Below, one piece after another: positions 44,266-54,922 of a stretch of 64,000 bases of DNA. The notes under the pieces are model-generated. The model worked only from the letters and a program-made list of their open reading frames with translations, made no database searches and was not told the origin of the DNA. This DNA is from Tolypocladium sp. Sup5 PDA-1 (Eukaryota > Ascomycota > Sordariomycetes > Hypocreales > Ophiocordycipitaceae), in the NCBI GenBank assembly GCA_000750105.3, contig JPHH03000001.1, positions 1,488,001 through 1,552,000 on the forward strand, read 5' to 3'. A program made the position numbers and the translations under genes. How positions within the stretch are numbered: position 1 is the stretch's first letter; the number at the start of each line of letters is the position of its first letter.

Positions 44266-46042
44266 TTATTCCACAGCAGGAGCGTGGATCCCGTGTAATC
44301 CCACAGCAATGGGGAAGTCTGCCTCAGCCCGTCCCATCTCAGTCATGGTCTTTGCGTCCAGGCACAGCAAATACGACTTCTGCGCCGAGCCGTCCAAGAT
44401 CACACTCAGAACGATACCATCGTCTTCACCCGTGGCGCCAGGACGTGCCACAAAGATGGGTTCGCCTGGGGAATGTCCCTTAGGACCGCACCAGATGAGC
44501 GCATCACGCGTGTGAAGGTCCGTCTTGACGAGCGAGTCCGCAATCGTGCTGAGTCCGCGGTTGCATGTGCTAAAAACATACCGATATGGCTTGCACGCAT
44601 AGGCTGGATTAATGGTTGGCATTTCGCCGGCATGAGGACCCGGGATGGAAAGGATTTCCTCTGCAGTCGCCGTGGCTACTTCCCCGGGTGTCTGCTGGTT
44701 CAGAGGAATCCTGAACCGCTGGCGCACGAGGCGAGGGTTGATAGTCTTGTACCGCTGGCCTTGGATCCAGTGCTTCTTAGTGGCATCGTTGCGATTCAGA
44801 ATAACGTCGTAGTATAAGCACAGCATGATATCGGTTGTATCGAAGTTAATGTAATCCATGCAGATGTCGGTTCGCTTAACATTATTCTCGTCATATACGT
44901 ACTCCTCGAAGGCGTTGATCGAGTGGAAGAAGAAGCCTGCAGGGGTAGAAAAGCGGGCGACAACGCCTTTGCCGTGGCGGCGATCGACAACAATCCACTT
45001 GGACAGGTTAGATTTGTCAAAAGGCTTCATGGCATCGAGGAGATTGCGCTCCAAGGGAATTTTAACTCCGCTCCAGGCGAAATGCGATGATGGGATGCAG
45101 AGGACGACGTAGTTTTCCGTCAAGAAGAAGCTGTGGACATATGCCGGGCTGATACTAGGCTCTGAAACGGTAGCTAAGATATCGGTAGTTCCTGTCGACG
45201 CGTTGACGCGGAAAATGCGATAGGTAGACGATCGACCCAACTCGAGATTGAAGTTGAACATGTCTCCAGTCTTCTCATCCCGCTGAGCGTGAGCGCAAGA
45301 AAGAGGACCCTTGAGGTCTGGGTGAAGGCGGCTCTGGTCGGTAACGCCGAGGGGCTCCAGGGTGTCGGGGTCGATATCCTGAAAGGTATTTTGGTCGGTG
45401 GTGAGGAAGACGTTGTTGCTGCCAGTGCGATGGCCGGACCCAGCGGGCGCCTTGGAGGCCAGGCCGGGTATGTTTCGATGAACGGCGACGTTGTTGTTTA
45501 TCTGATATGGCTTGAACAAAGACGTGGCCTTGGCGAACATGCCCACACAGGGATCTGACTTCTGCCCAAAAGAGATACCGGTGCGCCACCCCTTCTTCTT
45601 GATGTTCTCGATAAGCTCGTCTGCCTGACGCCGAGACGAGTAGGTGACGGCGGTCGCACCGCCTTCCGTAGTGGGCGGGACGATGTCGAATTTGTGCGTG
45701 TGCGCAAAGCCATCGAACCAGTGCGAGACGTAGTGAGTCCCCCGGCTGGTGTTTTCAATGGCGCTTACTCCAGGCCCGGTACGGTACAAGGCACCGGCTG
45801 CCCAGGCTGGGACAGACCCTTTGACCTGCAAGTCTAAGGGTCCCCTGTGTTCCTCAAGCCCTACAAACTGAGGTTCATGTCAGCGAATAGAGGCGCGCCT
45901 GATGGGTCGAGGGTTGCATTACACCAGCCTCGTTGGGCCAATCTTTCCAGGACTCGTTGAGCAAGTTGTCCATGGCCAGCTGCGCGTCGACCAACTCGTC
46001 CTCCACGGTGCGGTGGTGGGTGCTTGTGGCGTTGAGGGCCAT
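44266..46042 (-). CDS. Carotenoid/stilbene cleavage oxygenase (RPE65 family)
   Basis: Two exons, 46042-45923 and 45867-44266 (55-bp intron), coding for 573 residues. The start ATG opens MALNATSTHHRTVEDELVDA. The beta-propeller enzyme has GALYRTGPG and HYVSHWFDGFAHTHKF near the start. The four iron-ligand histidines can be placed at LSCAHAQRD, PAYVHSFFLT, GFFFHSINAF and the C-terminal VGLHGIHAP. It is a non-haem Fe(II) dioxygenase that splits a conjugated C=C bond of an apocarotenoid or stilbene. Fungal members include carotenoid and resveratrol cleavage enzymes, and sequence alone does not separate them. There is no signal peptide, so it is probably cytosolic. No other carotenoid gene is nearby. 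Confidence 0.93.
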
Positions 46043-47623
46043 AGTGAGGGTGTTTGCTGGAGGATTGTTTGCGGATGATGAGCGAGCAGCGTTTGTTGAT
46101 GCAAGGAAGCAAACTGAGGAGCCGCTTGGTTTTTATGTTGCTGGCGCAACCTGGGTTGATCGTATGACTGAGCTGACTGACTCCCAACAACCTGCCGGCG
46201 ATGACAGATTGACAGTGCAGCTACGCAACCAGGTACGTGCCCGCCTTGCGAATGCGACATGGGGAGCTGTGAGCAGGGAGCGCCCCGACGTCGTTCGAGT
46301 TCTGAAAGTTGTGCCTATTCCGGTGCAGCTCGAAGCATTCGAGGCCTCCTAGCCCCGGACCCCGGTCCATTGATCCTGAGAAGGCTGAGATGCGCGATGT
46401 TGGTTGCCCTCCCGCTCCTGCAGTAGGGCTCCTCGCACTCGGACTCGGACCCGACCGAGGGGCTAGGGTGGTATTAATCAGTAACTGCAGACTGGACGAT
46501 GGACCAACGACTCGGCGTCTCCTCTAAGGGGTAAGTTATGGGTAGACCCCGTCACTTCGGCTGTGTCATCCGGTATCGTGGGGTACTGGACTTGCTGGAG
46601 CCTGGCATCTGACGATATCTGCATGCCGAAATGGGCAGCTCGGCTGACGCGGAGGTGACGGTGCGCATCCCTTTTGAGCATGCCATTCGAGCCATTAAGA
46701 TGATGAAGAATGATGAAGTGGACTGCGATTTACGTAGCCACTACTGGTGCCAAGGCCCTCGGTGATTTACGAGTATGCAAGCGAGATGGTGAAGTCGAGG
46801 TTTGCGGCTAAGATTGAGTGGGGAAGGATGGAGGGAGAGATTGTGACCCAGACGGATCACGTTAGCAGGACCCAGTCGCTCCGTCGCTCTTGCCTTCCTC
46901 AAGCAAGATAATTCGAGATCTACGGATAGCCTGAAACCATTCGCAGGCAAGTGCGAAGGATGCGCTTACCCCAGTTGATCTCCAACTGCGAGGGATTGAG
47001 GAAAGAGCCGTCATAATCCGAATAATATTTGTTTGTTCAGTAATCCGTTATGCACATTGACCAAATTGCGTACGAGGGGTATCAGGTGCTATCGCGTAAT
47101 ATGCCTATGAAGTAGTGATGTCCATATCAGTCATGATGAACTGTCACTCTTGTGTTCCGGCTTCGAGTTTAAAATCTCTCCTTCGTCTGTAGTGCCGTGA
47201 GGTTATGGGACCACGTTCTTCGGCACCTGTGTCAGTTGAGCGGGAAACAACCTGGAACTGCATGTCCTAAATTCCTCACAAACATATGTCCAGTCTGAAG
47301 TCTGTCCGGGGCTTTCGTCCTGAAACAATTGTTCAGAGGAATTGCTCAGCTACCTCCACGCATTGTCCCATCCAGCCTGCTCGACAGCAAACGCATTTTG
47401 AGATTATTTGATGATTTGGGGGCAGCGCTGCCGGCTTTGAGCCGAAGTACGCACCTTAGGTCAGGTGCTACCGTAAGTTAATCGAGAGTTCGGACAATTA
47501 CGTTTATCCGCCTGATACTCCGTACCCCGCACCAAATGGCCGAAGATAAACAGGCGGAAGTCGCAATGATTAGAATACATTCGTTAATGAACTGGGTCGC
47601 AACCCATTAGCTCACACCTACCC
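46043..47623. other. Intergenic with one protein-like segment
   Basis: About 1.6 kb. At about 46622-46911 the plus strand has protein-like readings: EVTVRIPFEHAIRAIKMM, then after a possible TACGTAG acceptor RPSVIYEYASEMVKSRFAAK and IEWGRMEGEIVTQTD, ending in TAA. I cannot name the family or find the rest of a gene. A TACTCCGTA motif is at 47516 and one arm of a 16-bp direct repeat at 47535. Confidence 0.4.
47535..47550. repeat. 16-bp direct repeat, left arm
   Basis: AATGGCCGAAGATAAA, identical to 48927-48942. The two copies bracket the ankyrin gene and the peptidase remnant. Confidence 0.9.
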
Positions 47624-48349
47624 ATGATGCTGCGTCTACCGAACGAACTTCTTCAAGCTATTGCCACGGAGCTAGAGTTTGAGAGAGATATCAATGCACT
47701 AACTCGAACAAACTACCGGCTCTTTTCTTGCCTTGACCATTTTCTATATTGCCGCAATATACAACAGTCTAGCAGCTCAGCACTCAAATGGGCTGCTATC
47801 CATGGCCGAGAACGAACGACTAAGAAAGCGCTAGACTCCGGTGCGTCGGGTATGGGCGAGGCGTTGGTATTATCGGCAGAGAATGGGCACGAAGGAGTGA
47901 CAAGGATTTTGCTCTCTATCTACACCCCCAATGGAGATATAGAGACTAAATACGGTCAAAGCGCGCTTTTACGGGCCACGTCTACGGGGCATAAGTCTAT
48001 TATTAGGCTTCTGCTAGACTCAGGAAAGGTCGAAATTGATTCGAGGGATAACGATGGCCGAACACCGCTATCGCAAGCCGCGTCCAGGGGATACGAGTCT
48101 ATTGTCAGGCTGCTACTAGACACGGGAAAGGTCGAAATCGATTCAAGGGATAACGATGGCCGGACACCGCTATCATATGCCGTATCAATAGGGTCTGAGT
48201 CTATTGTTAGGCTGCTACTAGATATGGGAAAGGTCGAAATCGATTCGAGGGATAACTATGGCCGAACACCGCTATCGCAAGCCGTGTCTAGGGGGTACGG
48301 GTCTATTGTTAGGCTACTACTAGACTTGCGAAAGGCCGAAATCGATTGA
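47624..48349 (+). CDS. F-box / ankyrin-repeat protein
   Basis: 241 residues, intronless. The N-terminus MLRLPNELLQAIATELEFER and DINALTRTNYRLFSCLDHFLY is an F-box, an SCF ubiquitin-ligase adaptor module. Ankyrin repeats follow from about residue 60. The last three full repeats are almost identical 34-residue units (GKVEIDSRDNDGRTPLS, then YESIVRLLLDT), coded by 102-bp repeats from about 48023 to 48340. The ORF ends inside the start of a further unit (AEID then TGA), where earlier copies read GATTCGAGGG and this copy reads GATTGAAGG, consistent with loss of a base. The protein is probably shortened. A role in substrate recognition for protein turnover is inferred. Confidence 0.78.
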   Translation: MMLRLPNELLQAIATELEFERDINALTRTNYRLFSCLDHFLYCRNIQQSSSSALKWAAIHGRERTTKKALDSGASGMGEALVLSAENGHEGVTRILLSIYTPNGDIETKYGQSALLRATSTGHKSIIRLLLDSGKVEIDSRDNDGRTPLSQAASRGYESIVRLLLDTGKVEIDSRDNDGRTPLSYAVSIGSESIVRLLLDMGKVEIDSRDNYGRTPLSQAVSRGYGSIVRLLLDLRKAEID

Positions 48350-48510
48350 AGGTTATAATCGGATGCGCCGCCAAACGACACTAAACAACGCCAAATGTAC
48401 ATAAAATACAGCCTTTAACGTGTTTTATATAGCATGCATAAGGCGCCGGGTAGGGCGGGCGGGCGGTCACGGTTGTGCTCTTCGTCGAGACGTCTAAAAG
48501 GAGAGGCGAC

Positions 48511-48905
48511 CTACTCAGGTAGCTCATAGATCTTGGCGGGAATAGACGTGTACTCCTTGGCCAAGGTCAGCATCCAGTTCGTCAGCGGCGCATCGGCCAT
48601 GGTCTCCTTGAGTCCTACGGACTCGGTTGAGTTTCGCGCAATAAACGCAACCATGTCCTGTGCAACGCGCCAGTCTCGGCCACGCGAATGCCTACGTCAT
48701 GCTCGGTGGGCACTTACAAACTCCAACATGGCCCTGATGCGCGCCCCAGGCTCCTTCTTGTACCTCGCAGTTGCTTGGCTGCCCGAGTTACAGCCCTCCT
48801 CAGCAGGGTACCAGTGGAACTCGACTAGCCCGTTCTTGGGCGTGTAGCCGGTCTGAGCCAGAACGCGGAACGCTCCCAACGCTGTATCCGCATCGCGAGC
48901 CCGAT
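48511..48905 (-). pseudogene. M28 aminopeptidase fragment
   Basis: On the minus strand DTALGAFRVLAQTGYTPKN, VEFHWYPAEEG, GSQATARYKKEPGARIRAML, a canonical intron (GTAAGT...TTGCACAG, about 48713-48654), then DMVAFIARNSTESVG and AKEYTSIPAKIYELPE and a TAG at 48511. This is the middle of a fungal M28 (leucine/Vps70-type) zinc aminopeptidase. The metal-site stretch after the EE pair is altered (CNSG instead of the usual GGLLG). Everything upstream of about 48905 and downstream of the TAG is missing. A dead, truncated copy. Confidence 0.8.
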
Positions 48906-49787
48906 TAGTAAGGTATCACAGGCCCTAATGGCCGAAGATAAAAGGAATCACTTTTCCCTCTCAATTAGCTAGAAATCCAGAGACTTTACATGCCAATTGC
49001 ATCACTCATCGGCTGATAGCAGGGGTCGGAAGTTGAACGAGTAGAGGCAGCGCTTGCAAAATAGCGTTAGCTAAGCCCGTTGGCAAAGTACAGACGCTTC
49101 TAGTAAGCCTCAAAGTAATAAAGGGACAGGCGCAAAATGCATTAAAACGAGGCGACGAGGAGAATATATGCGGCGTACGGCGAAGGGTATAGGACCGTAG
49201 ACGTACCGGAGCATAGGACGGGCTGTCTTTAGGGCGAAATACGAGTCCACGAAAGAAAGGATTGGCGCAGGCAGGAATAGAGATAGAGACAGGGAAAGAA
49301 GGCGGGATGGTCGACTGACCTAAAGGGGCAGGGAAAGAGTAGAAGAGAAGTCAAGAGTATAAGTCGACGGAGGATAGAGGTCGGTTTATTTTTACGGGCG
49401 GCCGACGATGGAGGCGGCTTACCCGATTGGGGATGCTACCAAACCCGGTGGGTGCAACAGCGTAATTATTCCAGGCTACGGAGTAGTCCGTACTTTGGAC
49501 GGAGTACAGATAAATTAAGTCTAGAGGCGCAACTGAGGCAGGGGTAAGACGCGGCACAGCAGACCTTTCAGTACTCGTACCTATGCAGATCCCATCAAAC
49601 TTGGGTGCGGGCCCTCCATCTTCCGTCTTGGAACTTTTGGAAGCAAAACGCGAGAGTACGTTTCTTGCCAAACGCAAGAAGCCGACAATCACAGCCACCA
49701 AAAAGGGGGGAAATAAGAGAAGAAGAACGGACGCACACACACACAAGCACATACACACGGCCAGGGACACACAGGTCTCACTCGAAG
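48906..49787. other. Intergenic, upstream of the FAD monooxygenase
   Basis: Contains the right arm of the 16-bp direct repeat (48927-48942), purine-rich sequence at about 49100-49380, and TACGGAGTA at 49477. The 5' UTR is A-rich with a CA run (ACACACACACACAAGC, about 49735). No gene seen. Confidence 0.5.
48927..48942. repeat. 16-bp direct repeat, right arm
   Basis: AATGGCCGAAGATAAA, identical to 47535-47550, about 1.39 kb apart. Confidence 0.9.
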
Positions 49788-51136
49788 ATGGGTGATTCAA
49801 AGCCTGCAGCCCCTACCACGGACAAGTTCCGCATCGCCATCATCGGCTCGGGACCGATTGGCAAGTTGCTTGCCTGCTCCGCAGCGCCGCACCCGCAAAT
49901 CCAGCTCGTGCAGTACGAGGCGGACGTGCTACCGCTTCGCCCATCGTTTGGCTATGGCGTCGGGCCACAGACCCTGCACGTGGCAAAGGTGCTCAACCCA
50001 GAGCTCGGTCGGCAGCTCGAGGAGCAGTGCTACACGGCGCCGGTCTGGATGCGGTGGTGGCATGGCGGCGACGAGGACCGGCTCATCGCGGACGTCGAGG
50101 TGCCCGAGGGCAAGGTGTTCGGCCGGCTGGGCCGGGAGGAGCTCATGGGCCTGCTGGACGACTCACTGCCCGAGGGGATGAGCAAGGACGATATCCAGCA
50201 CGGCAAACGGCTGGTCGACGTGCGCAGCACCGGCCCGCAGCAGATAGAGCTCTCCTTCCAGGACGGTACCAAGGACGCCGTCAACGCCGTGTGGGCTGCC
50301 GACGGCGTGAACTCGCTCTGCCGGAAGTTCGTGCAGGGAGACGCCTACCGACTGCCCGGCTACACGGGCTTCCTCGCCTTCCGCGGCAAGGTGGACGCAA
50401 AGAAGGTGGCTGAGCTGGTCGGCAAGCCGTTTGCGAGCGAGACGTACTGCTTCATCGGCGTCAAGGGCTGGCACGTCCTTATCTTCCCCATCGAGCACGG
50501 CACGTTCACCAACGTCGCGGCGTTCTGCTTGGAGCCGGAGCAGAAGCGGCTGGGGCGGGCCAACGAGGTCACCATGGACGAGCTCCTGAGCTACTTCCCC
50601 AGGCGCAATACGAAGGTAGACACCTTGCTACGGGTAAGTAGCCGCGTGTAGATCCCATACCGTACATGTCGCTTTGGAGAAAAGCAGAAACGCTGACAGT
50701 ACATGGATTGCAGCTCGTCCGAACCGACACCCCCGGCGGTTGCCAGCGCCTCGAGCTCTCTCATATGGAGCGGCTCGAGACCCTCGTCAACCCGGAGCTC
50801 TGCATGACGACGTTCGGCGACGCAGCCAACGCCATGACCCCGCACATCGCCGGCTCCATGTCGTGCGGCTTCATCGGCTGCACGACTTTTCTGCACGAGG
50901 AATGGAACCCACGCGTGCTGTCGGGCCAGCTCCCGGCGGACGCGTCCAACGTCGACATCGCGGCCGCCGTGGTCGAGGCGTCGCGGAGGTACGAGGCGAA
51001 GCACCTGCCGCTTGCCCAGAAGCTCGTCGACATTTCGGCAGAGCAGGGCCCGCTCTGGAGCGGCGGCATCACAGACGTCAAGACGCTCCGGGAGCGGCCG
51101 CTGTTCCTGTGGTGTTCTGCGGACGATAAGCGGTGA
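49788..51136 (+). CDS. FAD-dependent monooxygenase (salicylate-hydroxylase-like)
   Basis: Exons 49788-50633 and 50714-51136 (80-bp intron, GTAAGT donor, CGCTGACAG branch point), coding for 422 residues. The N-terminal dinucleotide-binding motif is RIAIIGSGPIGKLLA (GxGxxG, about residues 17-31). The mid-protein motif is AVWAADGVNSLCRKF (DG motif), and the second FAD motif is TTFGDAANAMTPHIAGSM (GD). This is a group A flavin hydroxylase,  NAD(P)H-dependent, acting on an aromatic or polyketide-like substrate. I chose ATG 49788 because the upstream reading is low-complexity UTR and the FAD motif then lies near the start, as usual. It is tail-to-tail with a DAL5-type transporter 241 bp away. Confidence 0.92.
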
Positions 51137-51377
51137 AGGCGGATGACGAAGGGGGAGCGGAGTATCATCGTCAACAGAACGAAAGGCACGGCATGGGCGG
51201 CCTGTAGAGGCAAAGAATGCATGTAAGCCAAACACGAATGCCGTTCGTTTACGATTCGCTCGTGAGCGGCCTCTTTTCTGTTATTCAAACAGGAGACATG
51301 AAACGGCAATACTACAAAAGGGGGGGAAGAGGAATCAAATTACTACAGAATATGCGCAAAATCTATTCCAAGCGCTT

Positions 51378-52973
51378 TTACGACCGGTACCTAAAGACCA
51401 TACCGCTACTCAGGCCCTCGACCTTGTCCGAGGAGCGGCTGAGTTTCTTGTTGTGCAGCTCTATGTAGAGCCAGGTGGCGGCGGTAAGCCCGGCAGCGAC
51501 GCAGGTCAGGATAAGGCCGTCAGTCATACCCGCGGAGTAGTAGGGCGCCTCCGAGGTGCGGAAGATCCAGGCGGAGACGAAGCCGGCGACATTACCGACG
51601 CCGATAACGAACCCGGAGCCGACGGCCTTCTGCAGCGGGGTGGCGAGATTGAGCGACGTCAGCGTCCAGACCATGGGCAGCGAGCTATACGTGCCTATAG
51701 ACACGAAGTATAGACCGAGCATCATGACGGGCCGGCTGAACTGCTTGGGGAAACGAAGGATAGCGTAGCCAATAATCTAAGCGGCGTAGAGATATTAGAA
51801 GAAGGAATTTCTGGGAAGAAGACAAATCAAGACTAGGCGGTACTCACGGTGAAAACATAGCCGGTAATGGCGAAGGCGGAGCGGTGGTTGGTGCGATCGG
51901 CGAGCCAGGCGACCAGCAGACAGGCAGCGGCTGACACAACGAATATCGGCACGACCTGGCCCTGGATCTCGGGTGTTGACATCTTGGGGTAGAAGGCTTT
52001 GACGAACGACGGTGCGAAGATGGCAACCGAGTAGGTGGTTGTGCAAGTGAACATGTAGAGCGAGGCCCAGGCATAGTTGAGGATGTTGCTGAAGAAGATC
52101 TTACATTCGGCAACCACGCCGATGGTGGAGACGCGCGACTCAACGCTGCTGGCGATGATATCCTTCTCCTCCTGGGTCAGGAAGGTGGACTTCTCCGGAC
52201 GACCGACATTGCTGTAGCAGCAGGCCAGCCCGATGGCGATAGTCAGGCAGCCTTCGACCAGGAAGATCCAACGCCAGCCGTGCCAGCCGTTGTTGCTGTT
52301 GATCTCGGCAATGGCGAAGGCCAGGATGTTGGACACGATGTTGCTGATGATGTTGGCCACCATTAGCATCGACATGCGCCACTGCATGTGGGTGGACGGG
52401 TAGTAGAGCGACAGGACGAAGACACAGCCGGGAATCAGGCCAGCATCAAAAATGCCGATGACGAACCGCGTCGCCAGCAGAGCGCCGTAGGTCTGGTCAA
52501 ACGCCTGGCCCAGGGTCACAACACCTAGGGTGACTTGTTAGCTCTCGTCCAGTGCCGCTGCGCAGGAAGAAACAAGGCAAGCTCTCACCTAGGCCCACGG
52601 TGATCAAACTCAGGTAGCGCATGTAGCTCAGGTTGATTTCGGTCTCCAGCCACTTCATGAGCAGGTTGCTTGGTACCTCGAACAGAATCAACATGACCAG
52701 CGGCATGGCGATGGCCAGGAAGACCTTCATGGCGTCAAGGTGAAGGTCTTTCGGCAGCTCCTGGATCAGAGCGGCTCCGATATTGGTGCGGCCCATCAGC
52801 GACAGGAAGTTGAGGAAGAACATTGGCGTCAGGATGTGCAGGTCGAGCTTCAGGCACAGCCTTTCCTTGAACAGCGCCCTGGCATCGGCCACGGGCATCG
52901 CAGGCGAGCCGCTGCCGTCGACGTCGTTGGACGTGACGACGGCGTCCTTTTCCGGCTCAAATGAAGAGCTCAT
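51378..52973 (-). CDS. MFS anion:cation symporter (DAL5/allantoate-permease type)
   Basis: Three exons, 52973-52589, 52524-51848 and 51776-51378; introns 64 and 71 bp; 486 residues. The N-terminus has LCLKLDLHILTPMFFLNFLSLMGRTNIGAAL, close to the R.DR.N.G.A signature of the allantoate permease family, broken up here only for length. FEVPSNLLMKW follows. Across intron 1 it reads into GVVTLGQAFDQTYGALLATRFVIG and FDAGLIPGCVFVLSLYY. WRWIFLVEGCLTIAIGLACC and the C-terminal NVAGFVSAWIFRTSEAPYY complete 12 helices. It probably imports a small organic anion such as a vitamin, ureide or aromatic acid. The adjoining monooxygenase could use the imported compound (inference). Confidence 0.92.
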
Positions 52974-53792
52974 TACCTCCGGCAGCCGTGGATATTGCTT
53001 TGCTCTCTTTGGAAACCTGTCTCGTGACGTCCTGGCGGATTGGATGGGAGTGGCTGGCTGCTGCGATCGCGTGCTCGCGCAGCGCGTCCAACTCCTGACC
53101 TCCCTGTCTCACCAAACCGTATCGTACCTCTCCCCTCACGCCTGTATGGGGTAGGGAGATCTGGAACGTCGTCAGTGGACAGCAGGCGTTGTGAGGGGCA
53201 AGTCGAGGGCGAAGGGGAACGGGAGGGCAGCCGTGCGTCTCAACTTTCTCCAGTAACAGTGTGAGACGGACTCAAGCACTGCGTTAAAGGAAAAGGTTGC
53301 ATGGCTCAAGAGGCAGAAGAGCAGAAGGGGCCACGAGTGTGTTTGCAGGGAAGATGCCGAATATGCGGCCGCAATGACGGCCTGCTGGTGATGTGCCCGC
53401 GACGATTGCCCCATCGGCTTTGGCGCGAGAGCTGGAGAGGAACCCGACTGCGCCGCAGCGCCCAAGGCCGTCAAACTCGACGAAATTTTCGCGGTGAGTG
53501 GGAGGGTTGCACCCAGTGCATCGGCAAGCAGATTGGTGGCCAGCTGCAGGCCATGGAAAGAGGAAGCTGCAGCGAAGCCCCGACCGGGTTTCGGGGCGGG
53601 GCCCCCGGAAGGACAGCCCGGGCCGGGTAAGACCAATGCAGCGGACAGGGATCCGCAAGCCCAGAAAGGGCAACGGCCGACCCGATCTTCCGGGCGACAT
53701 GATACCTCCACTGCGCCCTACGGAGCTACGCCACTGATTGGTCAAAGGATGGGGGCCTTTTGCGTACGGGACCTTACTACCAGCACTTATAA
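52974..53792. other. Intergenic, no supported gene
   Basis: Promoter side of the DAL5-type gene. Long overlapping ORFs on both strands (53172-53745) have no family signature. A TATAAAA lies at about 53788. Confidence 0.5.
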
Positions 53793-54656
53793 AACGCCCT
53801 GAATCCTAAGCCATACACTGAGACGACTCCAATAAAAGCTTGTTGGTTCGACGACACCCTTCGGCCGCAACAGCCGCAACAGCATCCTCATTCCAACCCC
53901 CACCAGCTCTCACAGCAACACCAACAACAGCAAGGCGCTATCGAGTACCGTAGTCCGAACTACGTCGAGGAGCGGTCGAATCAACCGTAGAGTAGTTCAT
54001 TATGGCATGACGCCGGTTTACCAAAAACTTATACCGTTTTCTACAATAACGCTGATGAGTCCGACCTAGCGCCAGGCTTGTGTCCTCCTTCATGCCATCT
54101 CCATTCCCTTGCGGCACGGCCGCCACCCTCTTCTGAACCCTGTTGTTCACTGTGCCCCTACTACGCCGCTCCCTGCTGGCCGCCCCGGCCTAATACTCCG
54201 GCTGTCTACGAGTATTAGATAGACCAACTCCTTCTGGTCTTCTGCTCAACTTGGCCGCAGCAACAGGGCACTTCGCCTCCTGCATCGGCGTCCCTGGACA
54301 CTAGCAAGCCTGTTCTATTACCCGAGTTTATCCCAGAACGTCGGGCAGAAGCGTATGATGTGATCATGACCGTCTTGACAGACCGTGACCCCCGGGCAGA
54401 GCAGCCCTCTTCCTATGGTTAATCTATCCTTCTTCCTCGTCTCCCCGTGATTCCGACGGAACGGCATTGCCCTGCGCAGCCTAGGCCTGAGACGCCAAAG
54501 TCTGTCAGCACACCTATATGAGGCGGTTTCCGGGGACCCTTCTGAATCCCATTTCATCTCGTAACGACATTGGCTCGACGGCGACGCCAGGAACAGCAAC
54601 CAGCACAACCATATACAGGCCAGGGGCATGCTTCTAGCTCCACATCCCTGATTTAA
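53793..54656 (+). pseudogene. Decayed Gln/Pro-rich ORF
   Basis: One plus-strand frame reads through about 860 bp with five internal stops (TAG, TAG, TAA, TGA, TGA) before a final TAA at 54654. Blocks: LRPQQPQQHPHSNPHQLSQQ, GAIEYRSPNYVEERSNQP, LPEFIPERRAEAYDVIMTVL, TERHCPAQPRPETPKSV, RRQEQQPAQPYTGQGHAS. No start codon remains; an ATA in ACTCCAATAAAAGC (53829) could be a mutated ATG. Every internal stop is one C-to-T step from a Gln or Arg codon. No frameshift is needed. Family not recognised; Gln-rich regulators are one possibility. Confidence 0.5.
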
Positions 54657-54922
54657 CTCCGTTGGCACCTGTCACACTTGCAAGCTACGCTGGCGATCGT
54701 ACATCCCCCCCTCCCCCAAATAAAAAAACGAAAAAGATTTGATGTTCATTCGCGCAAATTTGGAGAAACTCTAGTCTGGCCTTCCTCCTCCTCCCCCTCC
54801 CCGGTCGAGATCAGAGGGCTCATTGTCTCCTTGTTCTTCCTTGTTCTCTTTTTTTCCTCGTCTACACTATCATTGCCTTCGTTCATGTCAACGGCCAGCC
54901 TCATTTTCAGCAGAGTGTCGCC

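Noticed and set aside
53172..53745. 179-aa and 153-aa minus ORFs
   Set aside because: No family resemblance and competing plus-strand ORFs in the same DNA.
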